Shown piece by piece: positions 44,574-54,365 of a stretch of DNA of 64,000 nucleotides. The notes below the pieces were generated by a model. That model was not told the DNA's origin, made no database searches, and worked only from the letters and a program-made list of their open reading frames with translations. This DNA comes from Bacillus salipaludis (GTDB lineage: Bacteria; Bacillota; Bacilli; Bacillales_B; DSM-18226): positions 24,825 to 88,824 of the forward strand of contig NZ_SMYO01000017.1 in NCBI RefSeq assembly GCF_004358205.1. Reading direction: 5' to 3'. The position numbers and the translations under genes are program-made. Every line of letters starts with the position of its first letter. The first letter of the stretch is position 1.

Positions 44574-44804
44574 ATGCCAGATATTTCAGGGTTAACACAG
44601 TATGTTTCGGGGCAAGTGTCTGCCGTATTATTTATTGTGATGATTGTTATGATCGTTCGAGCGTTCATATCACAACGCTGGGGAATGTTCTTTTCAAGTT
44701 TTATTTTCGCCGTTCTCTGCTATGTCATTGTGGCCAATCCTGGAGAATTTGAAAGTATGGCCACTGCGATTTGGAATAAAATCAAGAGCGGTGGTCTTAA
44801 TTGA
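44574..44804 (+). CDS. Small conjugation membrane protein (TcpD/ConC-like)
   Basis: 76 aa with two helices (VSAVLFIVMIVMIVRAF and GMFFSSFIFAVLCYVIV). AGGAGG seven bases before ATG. The stop overlaps the next start. Position matches TcpD/ConC. Confidence 0.65.
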   Translation: MPDISGLTQYVSGQVSAVLFIVMIVMIVRAFISQRWGMFFSSFIFAVLCYVIVANPGEFESMATAIWNKIKSGGLN

Positions 44805-45190
44805 GGCCACCAGCCTATAATTTTCGAAAATTCTTCAAGCATCCATTGAAAATTTGGAATATTGGGAAAGGCGATAAAGCCATCGTCTTTTCTAAAGGGA
44901 TTGAAATTCGCCAAATCATTGTGGCCGTACTTATTTTTGGTTTCCTCTTACTGTTTAGGGGGAGTATTAATCACGTTTTGCCAACAACCCTACAACTTGC
45001 CTTTTATGTGGTGCTGCCGTGGATGATTGCAGGGGCCATTTGTAGAAGTAAGCTAGATGGTAAACGGCTAGATCGATTCTTTATTGGGTACTTTCGATAT
45101 CTTTATAACAAGCGTTTTAGTTATAGCAGTCATAAACCAGTTTATCAGCCACAAATGAAAAAGCCCCAATCGTATGAGAAATTTCAATAA
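44801..45190 (+). CDS. TcpE/ConD-like conjugation membrane protein
   Basis: 129 aa, TTG start overlapping the previous stop (TTGA). Two membrane helices and a conserved-looking cytoplasmic end DRFFIGYFRYLYNKRF, the TcpE family pattern. Component of the membrane transfer complex. Confidence 0.75.
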   Translation: MRPPAYNFRKFFKHPLKIWNIGKGDKAIVFSKGIEIRQIIVAVLIFGFLLLFRGSINHVLPTTLQLAFYVVLPWMIAGAICRSKLDGKRLDRFFIGYFRYLYNKRFSYSSHKPVYQPQMKKPQSYEKFQ

Positions 45191-45209
45191 GTGAGGTGGG
45201 TTTGATTCT

Positions 45210-47660
45210 ATGTTACAGTTTCCGATTCAGTCTTATAAAGAAAATGTTATTTATACTCAGGATGGAGAAGCCTTCGGCTATTACAAGGTGTTAGAAAACA
45301 CGGTAGGGATTAATGAACAAGAAGCTGAAAATACACTTGTTCATCATCTCCAAAGGCTTGCCTGGCAATTAGTGCCTTTTGGGGAAATAGATTATAAAAT
45401 CGTTCCTGTTCCAGTCGATATCGATAAACGTATGGATCGTCTTCAAAAACAGTATGAAGGTAGATATGCTGAAATTGGAAAGTATTATGCTGAACGAGCA
45501 AAAGAAATTTTGCGTGAGGAAGCTAAACATGTCGTCGAATACAAGTTCTTTGTAGGCGTTAAATTAAAGCGACAGGAGCTAGACGAAAATATTTTGGGTA
45601 CATTCGTATCCTCTGTTAAAAGTATGAATCGCTATATCCAAAAACTTGGTGGTTTTAAAGAACATGCGGTGGATGATCTAACAGCAAGAATGTTTGAAGA
45701 ATCAGAAGATGACGCTTTTAAAGTGCTTAATCAATATTTAACCGTGCAGCGAGTAAAAGAAAGCGAATTGCGTTATATTATTCGGCATCAGTTTGTTAGA
45801 GGTCAAGAACAGATTGAAACAGGGGAAAGTGTTTTCAGCCTTACAGAAGGCTTACTCGACCCGGGAAAGGCTGGATACCTTCACATTAAGCAGTTAGATC
45901 ATGAATCTTGGTGTGCTTTTCTTCCCGTTTCCGATTTCCCTGTTGATTTAAGTTATAAAGAATGGGCGTATTTCTTCCAGTCTTATCATTTTCCAGTAGA
46001 AGTCAATATGCGGACCATTTACAAGGGAAAAAAAGAAGATGAAAACAAAACGAACATGATTAAGAAACGCTTTCGAGATCAAGATGCTCAATTGATCGAA
46101 GCGAACGAAGATGATGACAGCTTAATTAATTTAGGTCGAGTCCTCTTGCATGAGCTTGAAAATGATATTCGAAACCAAGGCAAACCACTTCTCAGAACTC
46201 ACATCAATTTTGTCGTCTACGGTAAAACAAAAGAAGAAGTTCGAAAGCGAGCAAAAATGCTTAAATTGGGCTTTAAAGATCAACAAATTGAACTTGTGCA
46301 GCCGTTAGCCGATCAACTCTTATTATTCCATCAATCATTGCCAGCTGCGAAGATTGTAGCAGAAGATTGGGAACAAGTCCTTACTCCTGAATCTTTTGGT
46401 GAATCTCTCTTTTCACTCACACGAAAAATCGGAAATACCGTTGGATTTTATCTTGGAAAGAACATTTCGCATGAAGGTGAAAGCATTGGGAACTCTCAAT
46501 CTCTCGTTTTTTATCATCCATTTTTAGCCCAATTGGGCTTAGAGGGTTCTCATTATTCTTCTCCCCATGTGACGATTTCGGGACCAACTGGAATGGGGAA
46601 ATCCTATTTGCTCAAAGACATTTTGTTAAATGCGATTTTCTTCGGAGCGCAAATTCTCGCAACGGATCCCAAAAATGAAATGGAAAAGAAATTCAAACAA
46701 GCTCTTACACCTGAATTGGAGCGTTCCATTCCATTTTTTAAAGAGCTGATTGAAAGCTTTAATTATATTACGTTTTCACCTCATAAAAAGGATGCAGGAA
46801 AGCTTGATCCGTTGACGTTCCTTGATGGAGAAGAAGCGTATGACACAGCTGTCGCTGTTTTAGAATACTTATCCGAGCTTCAACCAAGTGAACGAAATAT
46901 TAAAACCGAGATTTATCAAGCGGTTCGTGAAGTTGTACAGCAAGAAGAGAAACCTGGATTATTGAAGGTTGTAAATCGTTTAATGAAATCAGAAGATCAA
47001 GAAGTGATGAAGGTTGGGCACTATCTCTATGAGATTGGCACAAATGGTGTCGCTAAACTCATGTTTTCAGATGGAAATGTTTCAGGAATCAGTCTTTCAG
47101 AGCAAGTAAATATTTTGCAGATTCAAAATTTAACGCTTCCTGAAGACGGGGAGAAGCCTGCCACTCGTGATGAACATATTGCCGTTGCTTTAATGATTCC
47201 ATTAGCAAAATTCGCAACGAAATTTGCCCGGGATGATTCTAAAACCAAAATCACGATTTTTGAAGAGGCATGGATGCTTACGAACACAGGTCAGGGACAC
47301 AAACTGATTAAAGAGATGTTAAGAACAGGGCGTTCCTTACGATCGGCCGTCTACATTATTACGCAATCGACATTCGACTATAACCGTCCAGACATTAAAG
47401 AAAACATCGGTACGAAATTTGCGTTCAAAGCAAAGACGGCTGAAGAAGCAGGAAACATCATTGAGTTTCTTGGACTTGAAGACAATGAAGCGAATCATAA
47501 AATGCTGAAAAACCTGAGGGAAGGCCAATGTATCATGGAAGACATGTACGGCCGTACAGCAAAGATTCAAACCGATGTCCTTTTCAATGAATGGGTTAAT
47601 GCCTTTAATACAAAAGAAAACGACAAAGGAAGAGCAGAAACCGAGGAGGCGTTCATGTGA
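45210..47660 (+). CDS. VirB4/ConE-like conjugation ATPase
   Basis: 816 aa. N-terminal TcpF/VirB4 domain, Walker A GPTGMGKSY near residue 457, Walker B IFEEAWML near 684 and a QSTFDY motif. It powers the type IV secretion channel. Stop overlaps the next gene's GTG (GTGA). Confidence 0.9.
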   Translation: MLQFPIQSYKENVIYTQDGEAFGYYKVLENTVGINEQEAENTLVHHLQRLAWQLVPFGEIDYKIVPVPVDIDKRMDRLQKQYEGRYAEIGKYYAERAKEILREEAKHVVEYKFFVGVKLKRQELDENILGTFVSSVKSMNRYIQKLGGFKEHAVDDLTARMFEESEDDAFKVLNQYLTVQRVKESELRYIIRHQFVRGQEQIETGESVFSLTEGLLDPGKAGYLHIKQLDHESWCAFLPVSDFPVDLSYKEWAYFFQSYHFPVEVNMRTIYKGKKEDENKTNMIKKRFRDQDAQLIEANEDDDSLINLGRVLLHELENDIRNQGKPLLRTHINFVVYGKTKEEVRKRAKMLKLGFKDQQIELVQPLADQLLLFHQSLPAAKIVAEDWEQVLTPESFGESLFSLTRKIGNTVGFYLGKNISHEGESIGNSQSLVFYHPFLAQLGLEGSHYSSPHVTISGPTGMGKSYLLKDILLNAIFFGAQILATDPKNEMEKKFKQALTPELERSIPFFKELIESFNYITFSPHKKDAGKLDPLTFLDGEEAYDTAVAVLEYLSELQPSERNIKTEIYQAVREVVQQEEKPGLLKVVNRLMKSEDQEVMKVGHYLYEIGTNGVAKLMFSDGNVSGISLSEQVNILQIQNLTLPEDGEKPATRDEHIAVALMIPLAKFATKFARDDSKTKITIFEEAWMLTNTGQGHKLIKEMLRTGRSLRSAVYIITQSTFDYNRPDIKENIGTKFAFKAKTAEEAGNIIEFLGLEDNEANHKMLKNLREGQCIMEDMYGRTAKIQTDVLFNEWVNAFNTKENDKGRAETEEAFM

Positions 47661-48100
47661 TAAAAAAACTATTAATCTCTCTAATTCTCTTGATTGCACT
47701 TTTAGCAGGGTGCAATCAAAGTACATCTGGTACATCTTCTAAAGATATTGCGAAACAAGCTTTTGAATGGGAGAAAGCTCGTTTTGATAGTGATTATGAT
47801 CGGCAACAAGAACTGATATATAAAGAAGGGTCATATGAAGTAGATAAAACGGCCAAAAAAACTGATTCAGGATTGAAATATGAAGATATCCGTTATGAAA
47901 TTTATTATGACAAAGAATTGGAACAGTATTATGTCTTTGCTGATTTTAAAAATCCCATTGGTGAAAATTCAGTAAAAGACAATATTCTTTTCCGTAAAAA
48001 AGGTGGTGAATGGAAAGTAGACACAAGCAAAAGTTTAGATATTGTCCGGGAGGAAGTTTCAAAAAAGTTTGATCAGGAAGCCTGCATTAACTGTAAATGA
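47657..48100 (+). CDS. Lipoprotein of the transfer operon
   Basis: 147 aa, GTG start. Lipobox LLAGCNQ near residue 19. NTF2-like or cystatin-like extracytoplasmic domain (KYEDIRYEIYYDKELEQYY) and a C-terminal CINCK pair. Likely a surface-exposed channel or exclusion component. Confidence 0.6.
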   Translation: MIKKLLISLILLIALLAGCNQSTSGTSSKDIAKQAFEWEKARFDSDYDRQQELIYKEGSYEVDKTAKKTDSGLKYEDIRYEIYYDKELEQYYVFADFKNPIGENSVKDNILFRKKGGEWKVDTSKSLDIVREEVSKKFDQEACINCK

Positions 48101-48113
48101 GGAGGGATTGAAT

Positions 48114-50174
48114 TTGAAATACCTGAAATGGGGGTTACTCTTTTGTATATTCATGTTGCTTATTCTGCCAACCTCTTCATTAGCGGAAAATGTTTCTCCG
48201 ACAGTTGAGAAAAAGAAAGAAACCGTTGGGAGGGTGACACTGGAAAGCAAAGAGTACCCTCTCGATCACTATAAATTAGAAGCAGACATTGGCGATGGAA
48301 TTAAGGAAGCTGGTGACCGTGCTTTGCATGCCATCAATCAAGGGCTATGGGGATTCAATAAAACAATTGCCAATTTTACTCTTTATTCCGTTGATCAGTT
48401 GATGTCTTTCGATCTAATTAGTCTCATTGTAAATGAAGCAGGGATGATGAGTGAACGAATTTATAAAATTATCTCGGGTACATTTTTATCCTTGTTTGTG
48501 GTGATTGTGGGAGGTACAGCTGCCTATCGATATTTCGTAAATCAACAAGTCGGGCATGCAGTGAAGGCAATTCTTGGTGCTCTCGTGATTATGACTATTA
48601 CTTTTTGGTTTTATTCTAACGCAACACAGAATATCAAATGGCTAAATGATCGCGGAGCCGAGCTTGAAGGCATTGCCAGTTCTGCAAATGTCCTTGTGAC
48701 TTCTGACGAATTCGATACCAACGAAGCGTACAGTTCCAAAGAAGGGTTAGCTGTACTTGAAAATCAACTTTTTAATTTGATGATTAAACGTCCGTATTTA
48801 CTCCTGCATTATGGTTCAACAAAAGAGTCAGAGATTGTTAGCGAAGACCCCAACCGGGTAGATAAACTTTTAGAAATCAAGCCTTACACCGAAGAAGGAA
48901 AAGAACAAAGGAAAATTATCATTAAAAATGAAGTGGAAAAATTGGAAAATAAATATATAACACCTGAGTTTAGTGGGGAACGATTTGGTTTTTTACTTGT
49001 AACGCTTATATCTACCGTTGCCCTTTCTATTCCTATTTTATTGTTAGGGATTTTTAAATTTTTGCTTCAGGTATGGTTCCTGGCATTAGTCATTTTCACA
49101 GGTATTCCACTAGTTCTTGGTTTAATCCCATCTTATAGTGAGACGGCTTTAAATCATTTCAAAAAGATTATTGGTGTGCTTCTTATGAAAGCAGGATTAG
49201 TTCTTTTGATTGCTGTTATTACCGGGCTTGTTACTTTGCTTTATGAATCCGTTAAAGTGACAAATGGCGTAGAAGGATATGCGTTCGTTGTTTTCTTAAT
49301 CGTCATTACCATGTGGGGCCTATTTAAATATCGTTCTGAGATCTTTGAGGTTGCTTCAGCTGGAATGGTTCAAGGACAGCAAACCGTGGAAAGAGCAACA
49401 TCTCAAGCTTTTAACAAAATGGGAGATTTTCGAGAAAAAACTTTTCGTATGGTGGATAAAGGGTACCAACGCTATCAACAAAATCAACGGCAAAAAAAAT
49501 CGGATCGACGACAAGAGGGAGCAACAACGGCAACACCAAATGCTGCTTTTACACAAGATACTCCTCAACGTTCTCGACATCGCCAAGCAGGTCAAAACCC
49601 ATCAGTGGGAAAAGGACAGGAAGCAGCCATTCAAGCTACTGGAAAAAACGGAAAAAGTGCTACTGCTGCAATGGTAACGGGTACAGGTGCTCAATCAGCT
49701 TCTCGTAATCCGGGAGCTGCGATTGTTCACTTAGATGATTATAAAAAAGGAAAAGACGACGGTTCTACAAATAAAGTTGCTTCAGGTAATGTTTCACAGC
49801 AGCAAGCTACACCAAAATCTGATAAACGAAACGCAGTACCACCTTCACCAAGACAACAAGACCATCCTCCAGTTAATGTTTCGCATCAGGAAGCTACGCC
49901 AAAATCTGAAAAAAGAAATGCAGGACCAACCCCACCAAGACAACAAGAGCATTCTTCAAGTCGAAACCCTGTAAATTATTCGGAACAAAGGCAGTCCTTG
50001 CCTCACCAACCCATTGACCCAAATAAGCCGATCACAAAATGGGAAGCAGACCAACAAATTAAGGCAAGGAGAGGCGATACTTCTGGAAATGGTGTTCAAT
50101 CTGCAAAAAGGGATCCTAAGCCTGAAAACGCAAAACCAGAACGGAAAACACAACAGTCTAGTAAAAACCGATGA
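48114..50174 (+). CDS. TcpH/ConG-like polytopic conjugation protein
   Basis: 686 aa from the TTG at 48114 (GAGGAGG upstream; the frame opens earlier inside the lipoprotein gene). Signal-like N-terminus, then about seven membrane helices in residues 120-430, equivalent to VirB6, and a long polar low-complexity tail (430-686) rich in Gln, Pro and basic residues, with repeats of QQATPKS(D/E)KRNA. An alternative frame to 50244 ends FMNNPFAALD and may be the original C-terminus. Confidence 0.75.
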   Translation: MKYLKWGLLFCIFMLLILPTSSLAENVSPTVEKKKETVGRVTLESKEYPLDHYKLEADIGDGIKEAGDRALHAINQGLWGFNKTIANFTLYSVDQLMSFDLISLIVNEAGMMSERIYKIISGTFLSLFVVIVGGTAAYRYFVNQQVGHAVKAILGALVIMTITFWFYSNATQNIKWLNDRGAELEGIASSANVLVTSDEFDTNEAYSSKEGLAVLENQLFNLMIKRPYLLLHYGSTKESEIVSEDPNRVDKLLEIKPYTEEGKEQRKIIIKNEVEKLENKYITPEFSGERFGFLLVTLISTVALSIPILLLGIFKFLLQVWFLALVIFTGIPLVLGLIPSYSETALNHFKKIIGVLLMKAGLVLLIAVITGLVTLLYESVKVTNGVEGYAFVVFLIVITMWGLFKYRSEIFEVASAGMVQGQQTVERATSQAFNKMGDFREKTFRMVDKGYQRYQQNQRQKKSDRRQEGATTATPNAAFTQDTPQRSRHRQAGQNPSVGKGQEAAIQATGKNGKSATAAMVTGTGAQSASRNPGAAIVHLDDYKKGKDDGSTNKVASGNVSQQQATPKSDKRNAVPPSPRQQDHPPVNVSHQEATPKSEKRNAGPTPPRQQEHSSSRNPVNYSEQRQSLPHQPIDPNKPITKWEADQQIKARRGDTSGNGVQSAKRDPKPENAKPERKTQQSSKNR

Positions 50175-50264
50175 TGTTGGAGATTTGTATTCTGGCGCAA
50201 TTAAATCAGATTTTATGAACAATCCGTTTGCTGCGTTAGATTAGATTCCCGGAAAGGAGATGGC

Positions 50265-51299
50265 ATGCAAGTAACTTTGAAAAAAGGCGCTAAAGTTGCT
50301 GGAACTATCGCAGTGCTGAAAAATCCAATTACTTGGATTGTAGCCGGGATCCTTCTTCTTCTTACATCGATTTTCGGTTTAGCTTTGTTTATCTCTATCA
50401 GTTTAGGTGGTGACAGCACCTTTGATTCAGGAATCACAGGAGATGGGGCCGGCGGCACAGCACAGGTATCAGCTGAAGTTTTAAGATATGAGCCTTTGGT
50501 TACCGAATACGCTAAAAAGTATGGGGTTGAGCAATATGTGCAGCTATTGCTTGCTAAGATGATGCGGGAAACGGGTGGAAGGCTTCCAGATGTAATGCAA
50601 TCCTCTGAATCTATCGGACTTCCTCCAAATTCGATTACAGATCCCGAAGAAAGTATTGATGTAGGGGTTAAGTATTTTGCTAAAATCATTAAGAAAGCCA
50701 AGGGCGACATAAAGTTGAGTTTACAAAGCTATAATTTTGGCGCAGGATTTATTGATTACGCCAATAAAAGAGGGGGCTATTCAAAAGAGGTAGCGATTGA
50801 GTTTTCAAGGATGATGGCAGCTGAAATGGGATGGGATTCATACGGTGATGTTAATTATGTAGACCATGTGCTACGTTATTACAATGCTGAAAATGATAGT
50901 GTCGTAGTTAAGGGAGACGGAACACAAATTTTTAATGTTGAAGAAGTTCATAAAATTATGAAACAGTATCTTGGCCGTCCCTATGTGTGGGGAGGTAGAA
51001 CACCAGCAGCAGGAGGGTTTGATTGTTCCGGTCTCATGGAATATGCCTTTAGACAAGTTGGCATTGATATGACTGGTACGGCGCAAGCTCAATACGACAA
51101 AACAAAGCCGGTTCCGGAAGAACAAATAAAACCGGGTGACTTGGTCTTTTTCTCCACATATAAGCCTGGGCCGTCGCATGTTGGCATGTATGTAGGTAAC
51201 GGAAAATTCATTAATTCCAACGACAACGGTTTAGAATACAGTTCGGTTGAAGAGTGGAAAAAGCAATATCCATTCTTAGGATTTAGAAGAATTCAGTGA
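50265..51299 (+). CDS. cwlT: CwlT-like bifunctional cell wall hydrolase
   Basis: 344 aa, AAAGGAG before ATG. One membrane helix (WIVAGILLLLTSIFGLALF), a lysozyme-like transglycosylase domain (about 75-185, with MMRETGG carrying the catalytic Glu), and an NlpC/P60 endopeptidase (about 225-340) with FDCSG (Cys), SHVGMYVG (His) and a following Asn. Same order as CwlT of ICEBs1 and TcpG of pCW3. It opens the wall for the transfer channel. Confidence 0.9.
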   Translation: MQVTLKKGAKVAGTIAVLKNPITWIVAGILLLLTSIFGLALFISISLGGDSTFDSGITGDGAGGTAQVSAEVLRYEPLVTEYAKKYGVEQYVQLLLAKMMRETGGRLPDVMQSSESIGLPPNSITDPEESIDVGVKYFAKIIKKAKGDIKLSLQSYNFGAGFIDYANKRGGYSKEVAIEFSRMMAAEMGWDSYGDVNYVDHVLRYYNAENDSVVVKGDGTQIFNVEEVHKIMKQYLGRPYVWGGRTPAAGGFDCSGLMEYAFRQVGIDMTGTAQAQYDKTKPVPEEQIKPGDLVFFSTYKPGPSHVGMYVGNGKFINSNDNGLEYSSVEEWKKQYPFLGFRRIQ

Positions 51300-51312
51300 T
51301 GGGGGTGAAGTC

Positions 51313-51843
51313 TTGGAACTAAATCATAAGAAAAATTATATTTTGCTCATGCTCGTTTTTGTTGCAGCCGTTTTAGTTATCATGTATATTTTCGGCTTAC
51401 GATCACAGCTGCAGGAAGTAAAAGCGAATCAACGAAATTACGAAAATCAGATCAAAACTTTATCTTCTGTTCAAAATACAGATGCGTTAGAATTAAATCG
51501 GAAGTTCCTAGAAAAGTTTTTCACCTATCAAACTACTGCTAAACGATATGAGGAAATAAAACCACTCATGACCGATCAAGGATTTAAAGCGACCCATCCT
51601 TCTGGAGCTGAACTGCCTAAGTCTAAACAATCAGTTAGGTCTTCAATGGTTGGATTAAAACCCTTTGAATATCAATCTTCAAAAACTGAAGCTGAATTTT
51701 TTAATGAGTTTAAGCTCACAACCGAATTTAACGATGTCTCAAACACAGAAACGGTTATTGTCAAAACATCGCTGATTAATGTTAAAGAGCAGGGTTGGAA
51801 AGTAGATGACGTTGAATTCGTCGGTCAATTGACAGGACGATAG
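51313..51843 (+). CDS. Membrane-anchored conjugation protein, operon end
   Basis: 176 aa, TTG start after GGGGGTGA. Signal-anchor helix (IFGLRSQ boundary near residue 28), short coiled coil (LQEVKANQRNYENQIKTL) and an NTF2-like domain ending in KEQGWKVDDVEFVG. Last gene of the visible transfer operon; equivalent position to small ICEBs1 genes after cwlT. Confidence 0.6.
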   Translation: MELNHKKNYILLMLVFVAAVLVIMYIFGLRSQLQEVKANQRNYENQIKTLSSVQNTDALELNRKFLEKFFTYQTTAKRYEEIKPLMTDQGFKATHPSGAELPKSKQSVRSSMVGLKPFEYQSSKTEAEFFNEFKLTTEFNDVSNTETVIVKTSLINVKEQGWKVDDVEFVGQLTGR

Positions 51844-51944
51844 AAGGAAGCATTTCAATGAAATAGATTCTCGAAATTTACCTTTGCTTTTAGTTTCCCA
51901 CTGTTAAGTTAACATAAATTAACTTGCATGAAGGAGAAATGCAA

Positions 51945-52049
51945 ATGAAGTCTAGATTTTTTCAAGGTATATTATTGATCATTTTATGTATTAGCGGTTG
52001 GGCTGTTTTCCGTGGTATTGAATCGGTTATTGTCTACTTTCTTCTTTAA
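51945..52049 (+). CDS. Single-helix membrane microprotein (34 aa)
   Basis: ATG with AAGGAG upstream; MKSRFF then a hydrophobic helix and a short end IVYFLL. Strong ribosome site supports it. The rest of the 51844-52245 gap has no gene. Confidence 0.5.
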   Translation: MKSRFFQGILLIILCISGWAVFRGIESVIVYFLL

Positions 52050-52245
52050 ATAACTGATTTATTTTCTTATCTATAAGAGATGAGGAACAGGAAAAAAACT
52101 TAAAACCCTAGAATTACTGTACCGTGTACTTTTTTTAGGTAGTCGAATATGTCTCATAGGTTCTACTCTATTGAGATTGTAAAGGATGGGTTAGATGAAT
52201 GATTACCTTTTTCTAGGGGGATATTTAAAATAAAAAGGACCTTTT

Positions 52246-52707
52246 ATGATAGGACTTATTATCGCAATCATCATTTTTAATTTCATCGCTTTTAAATATA
52301 ATAAAAATTTAACTGCCAACCAAACTATTCATATTTGGCTATTTACAATTATGCTTCAACAGACTTTTGATGTTTTTGTGGATTTAAAATATCATGGCTA
52401 TTGGTATTTTACAAAAGATGCAGACTTTAAAGGATTGCTTCCACATTTATTTTTACTTCCTCCTGTAAATATGATGTTTCTTAATTGGTTTCCTTTTAAA
52501 TCCCCAATTACGAAAAAAATTTTTTATATCGTTGTTTTTGTGGTAAGTATTTTAATTTATGAATTAGTAACCTTACTTCCCGAACCTTGGGGTTACTTCC
52601 ATTATGGCTGGTGGAAATTATGGTATGCAGCTATTATTGATCCGGTACTTTTGCTTATCTTATTAGGTTATTATAAGTGGATATGTAAGGTGGAAAAGAA
52701 AATCTGA
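52246..52707 (+). CDS. CBO0543-like multi-pass membrane protein
   Basis: 153 aa, AAAAGGA upstream. Five membrane helices; aromatic-rich loops (DLKYHGYWYF, LPEPWGYFHYGWWKLWY) as in the CBO0543 family of Bacillus membrane proteins of unknown function. Confidence 0.6.
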   Translation: MIGLIIAIIIFNFIAFKYNKNLTANQTIHIWLFTIMLQQTFDVFVDLKYHGYWYFTKDADFKGLLPHLFLLPPVNMMFLNWFPFKSPITKKIFYIVVFVVSILIYELVTLLPEPWGYFHYGWWKLWYAAIIDPVLLLILLGYYKWICKVEKKI

Positions 52708-52747
52708 TTAAAAGCAAGAAAAAAGAAATAAATACAAGTTTAAAAAT

Positions 52748-52772
52748 GCCGATTCCAGAAATCGGCTTTTTT
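52748..52772 (+). terminator. Terminator of the CBO0543-like gene
   Basis: GCCGATT, loop, AATCGGC followed by T6, ending two bases before the GGCC edge of the right array element. Confidence 0.85.
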
Positions 52773-52853
52773 AGGCCTAGTCACAGGGGTGCTGCTCTAG
52801 TCCATCAGATGACTAAGACTTTTTTCTGAATAACGGTAGGATTTTAAAAAAGG

Positions 52854-52956
52854 TTTAGCTGCGTCTGCAGCTTTTTTTGTGATTAATCAAAAATCCAATG
52901 TAACATAATGGATATTTTGTTACATTGGTGAATTTCAGATCTTTTACTTATTAGGG
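52854..52956 (+). repeat. Composite repeat copy S1 (right array)
   Basis: TTTAGCTGCGTCTGCAGCT plus T7GTG hairpin, spacer, palindrome CCAATGTAACATAATGG...TTTTGTTACATTGG (52895-52928), TGAATTTCAGATC tail, ending GGGTCCTACCAAC. Complete copy. Confidence 0.8.
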
Positions 52957-53061
52957 TCCTACCAACCAAAAGCTCAAAACATACGCTAAGGGGTTGTACA
53001 GAAAATGAGGAATTGCTGAACTGGTCCTTTTCTTCAATGCTGTAACTCTTTATCTAGCTAG

Positions 53062-53195
53062 AGCAAAATCCTTGAAAATGTAAGCGTTTACAAATATGAT
53101 AAAGATGGTTGGATAACAAGTGGGGTTATCACCGGTGTTAGCGAAGGATGGGGCTGATACCACGGGCGGGAGCTAAATAAAGCTCTTTTTTTATC
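53062..53195 (+). pseudogene. 3' remnant of a gene with terminator
   Basis: A 31-codon frame without a start reads KYDKDGWITSGVITGVSEGWG as its last residues (stop at 53155), followed by an AGCT-stem hairpin with T7 (53173-53195). The upstream part is lost. Its origin is not recognised. It is the only coding trace between S1 and S2. Confidence 0.4.
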
Positions 53196-53231
53196 CTGAA
53201 ATAAAGTTTCTATCCCCTTGGTTGAAAAAAG

Positions 53232-53330
53232 TATCAGCTGCATATGCGGCTTTTTTGTGCTCTGAACGAATGTAGCATAATACACGTTTTGTTCATTGGA
53301 TAATTTTCAAATCTTTTTTGTTAAGCTAAA
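53232..53330 (+). repeat. Composite repeat copy S2 (right array)
   Basis: ATCAGCTGCATATGCGGCT plus T6GTG, palindrome AATGTAGCATAATACACG...TTTTGTTCATT (diverged), GGATAATTTTCAAATC, TTAAGCTAAA end. Confidence 0.75.
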
Positions 53331-53434
53331 GGGACAGGTTTGTTTTAAATAAGGATAAATGTAAGAAAATGAAAATAAAGTTAAATTTATCATATAATAT
53401 TAATAATTCGTTTGCTTACTAGGGAGGTGTTATT

Positions 53435-53599
53435 TTGATTTGGTTAATTTTACTGACCCCTTTCGTTATCTTGGGTGGGATAGCAGTTTATTTTGATAAA
53501 AAATATGGGTCTACCCCACCAGATGAGAGTAAACTGGCTGAGAAGCCAGATGAAGTTATAAACCCGATGCAAAACATGAATCATTATGGACCATTATAA
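53435..53599 (+). CDS. Single-pass membrane microprotein (54 aa)
   Basis: TTG start eight bases after GGGAGGTG. N-terminal helix (WLILLTPFVILGGIAVYF) followed by DKK and a polar Pro-rich tail (STPPDESKLAEKPDEV) ending NHYGPL. Unit gene between repeats S2 and S3. Confidence 0.55.
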   Translation: MIWLILLTPFVILGGIAVYFDKKYGSTPPDESKLAEKPDEVINPMQNMNHYGPL

Positions 53600-53661
53600 G
53601 TACACATTGAACAATGTGAAGAATTGTACTGAAAATAACGAATACTTTAGTTGAGGAAATT

Positions 53662-53758
53662 ATTAGCTGCAGACGCAGCTTTTTTTGTGCCTTGAATGAA
53701 TGTAACATAATACACGTTTTGTTACATTGGGTAATTTTCAATTTGTGGTCCTACCAAC
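53662..53758 (+). repeat. Composite repeat copy S3 (right array)
   Basis: ATTAGCTGCAGACGCAGCT plus T7GTG, palindrome AATGTAACATAATACACG...TTTTGTTACATT (53699-53728), GGGTAATTTTCAA, ending GGTCCTACCAAC as in S1. Confidence 0.8.
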
Positions 53759-53924
53759 ACGGAAAACATAAGATAAGCTAAATCTGGAAACTGTTGTAAA
53801 ATTTTACCATTATTATTTTTGTTGAGAATGGTAATAAATTGGAATAAGTTATAGGTTAGATGGAAAAACAGGGTGTGAGACTGTAATAGTAGCTATATGA
53901 AGTGTTGCAGAAAGGAATATGTAA

Positions 53925-54152
53925 ATGTTAAAGAAAATTTTAGATTGGCAGTGTAACTCATTATTATTTTATGGAATATTTTTCGCCCTTCGTTTGATCT
54001 ATACAAAAGAAATATATATGCAAATATTCGGATATACAGTTAATACGCTTGTATTACTCATATACACAATTATATTGGTGGGAATACATATATCGATAAT
54101 CAATAACATTGATACCTTTGTAAAAAATAAAGATGATATTGAGGAGAAATAA
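53925..54152 (+). CDS. Membrane protein (75 aa)
   Basis: AAAGGAA upstream of ATG. Two helices (LLFYGIFFALRLIY and TLVLLIYTIILVGIHISII) and a charged tail KNKDDIEEK. Unit gene between S3 and S4; function unknown. Confidence 0.55.
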   Translation: MLKKILDWQCNSLLFYGIFFALRLIYTKEIYMQIFGYTVNTLVLLIYTIILVGIHISIINNIDTFVKNKDDIEEK

Positions 54153-54263
54153 CATTACATATTTTGCTTCAGTATGGGTTTAATTAGCTTCATTAATTTA
54201 GGGAGACGAAATATACTATCCAACTATTTTATACATAGCACGAACTTAAAATGGTGATTATTA

Positions 54264-54365
54264 TTGAAATTATTAAAATACATTTTTCTCACCATCAGTT
54301 TTATATGTTGGGCACTCGTAACTTTTGCTGCGTTTCTTATGGAAATTTCCAAGTTGTTTAAATGA
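54264..54365 (+). CDS. Single-helix microprotein (33 aa)
   Basis: TTG start with a weak AATGGTGA site. KLLKYIF then one hydrophobic helix and MEISKLFK. Plausible second gene of the S3-S4 unit, but short. Confidence 0.35.
   Translation: MKLLKYIFLTISFICWALVTFAAFLMEISKLFK

Noticed and set aside
49345..49974. Alternative frames in the TcpH tail region
   Set aside because: They are Gln/Lys-rich shadows of the low-complexity tail. Only the last part (50160-50244) is kept as a possible frameshift.
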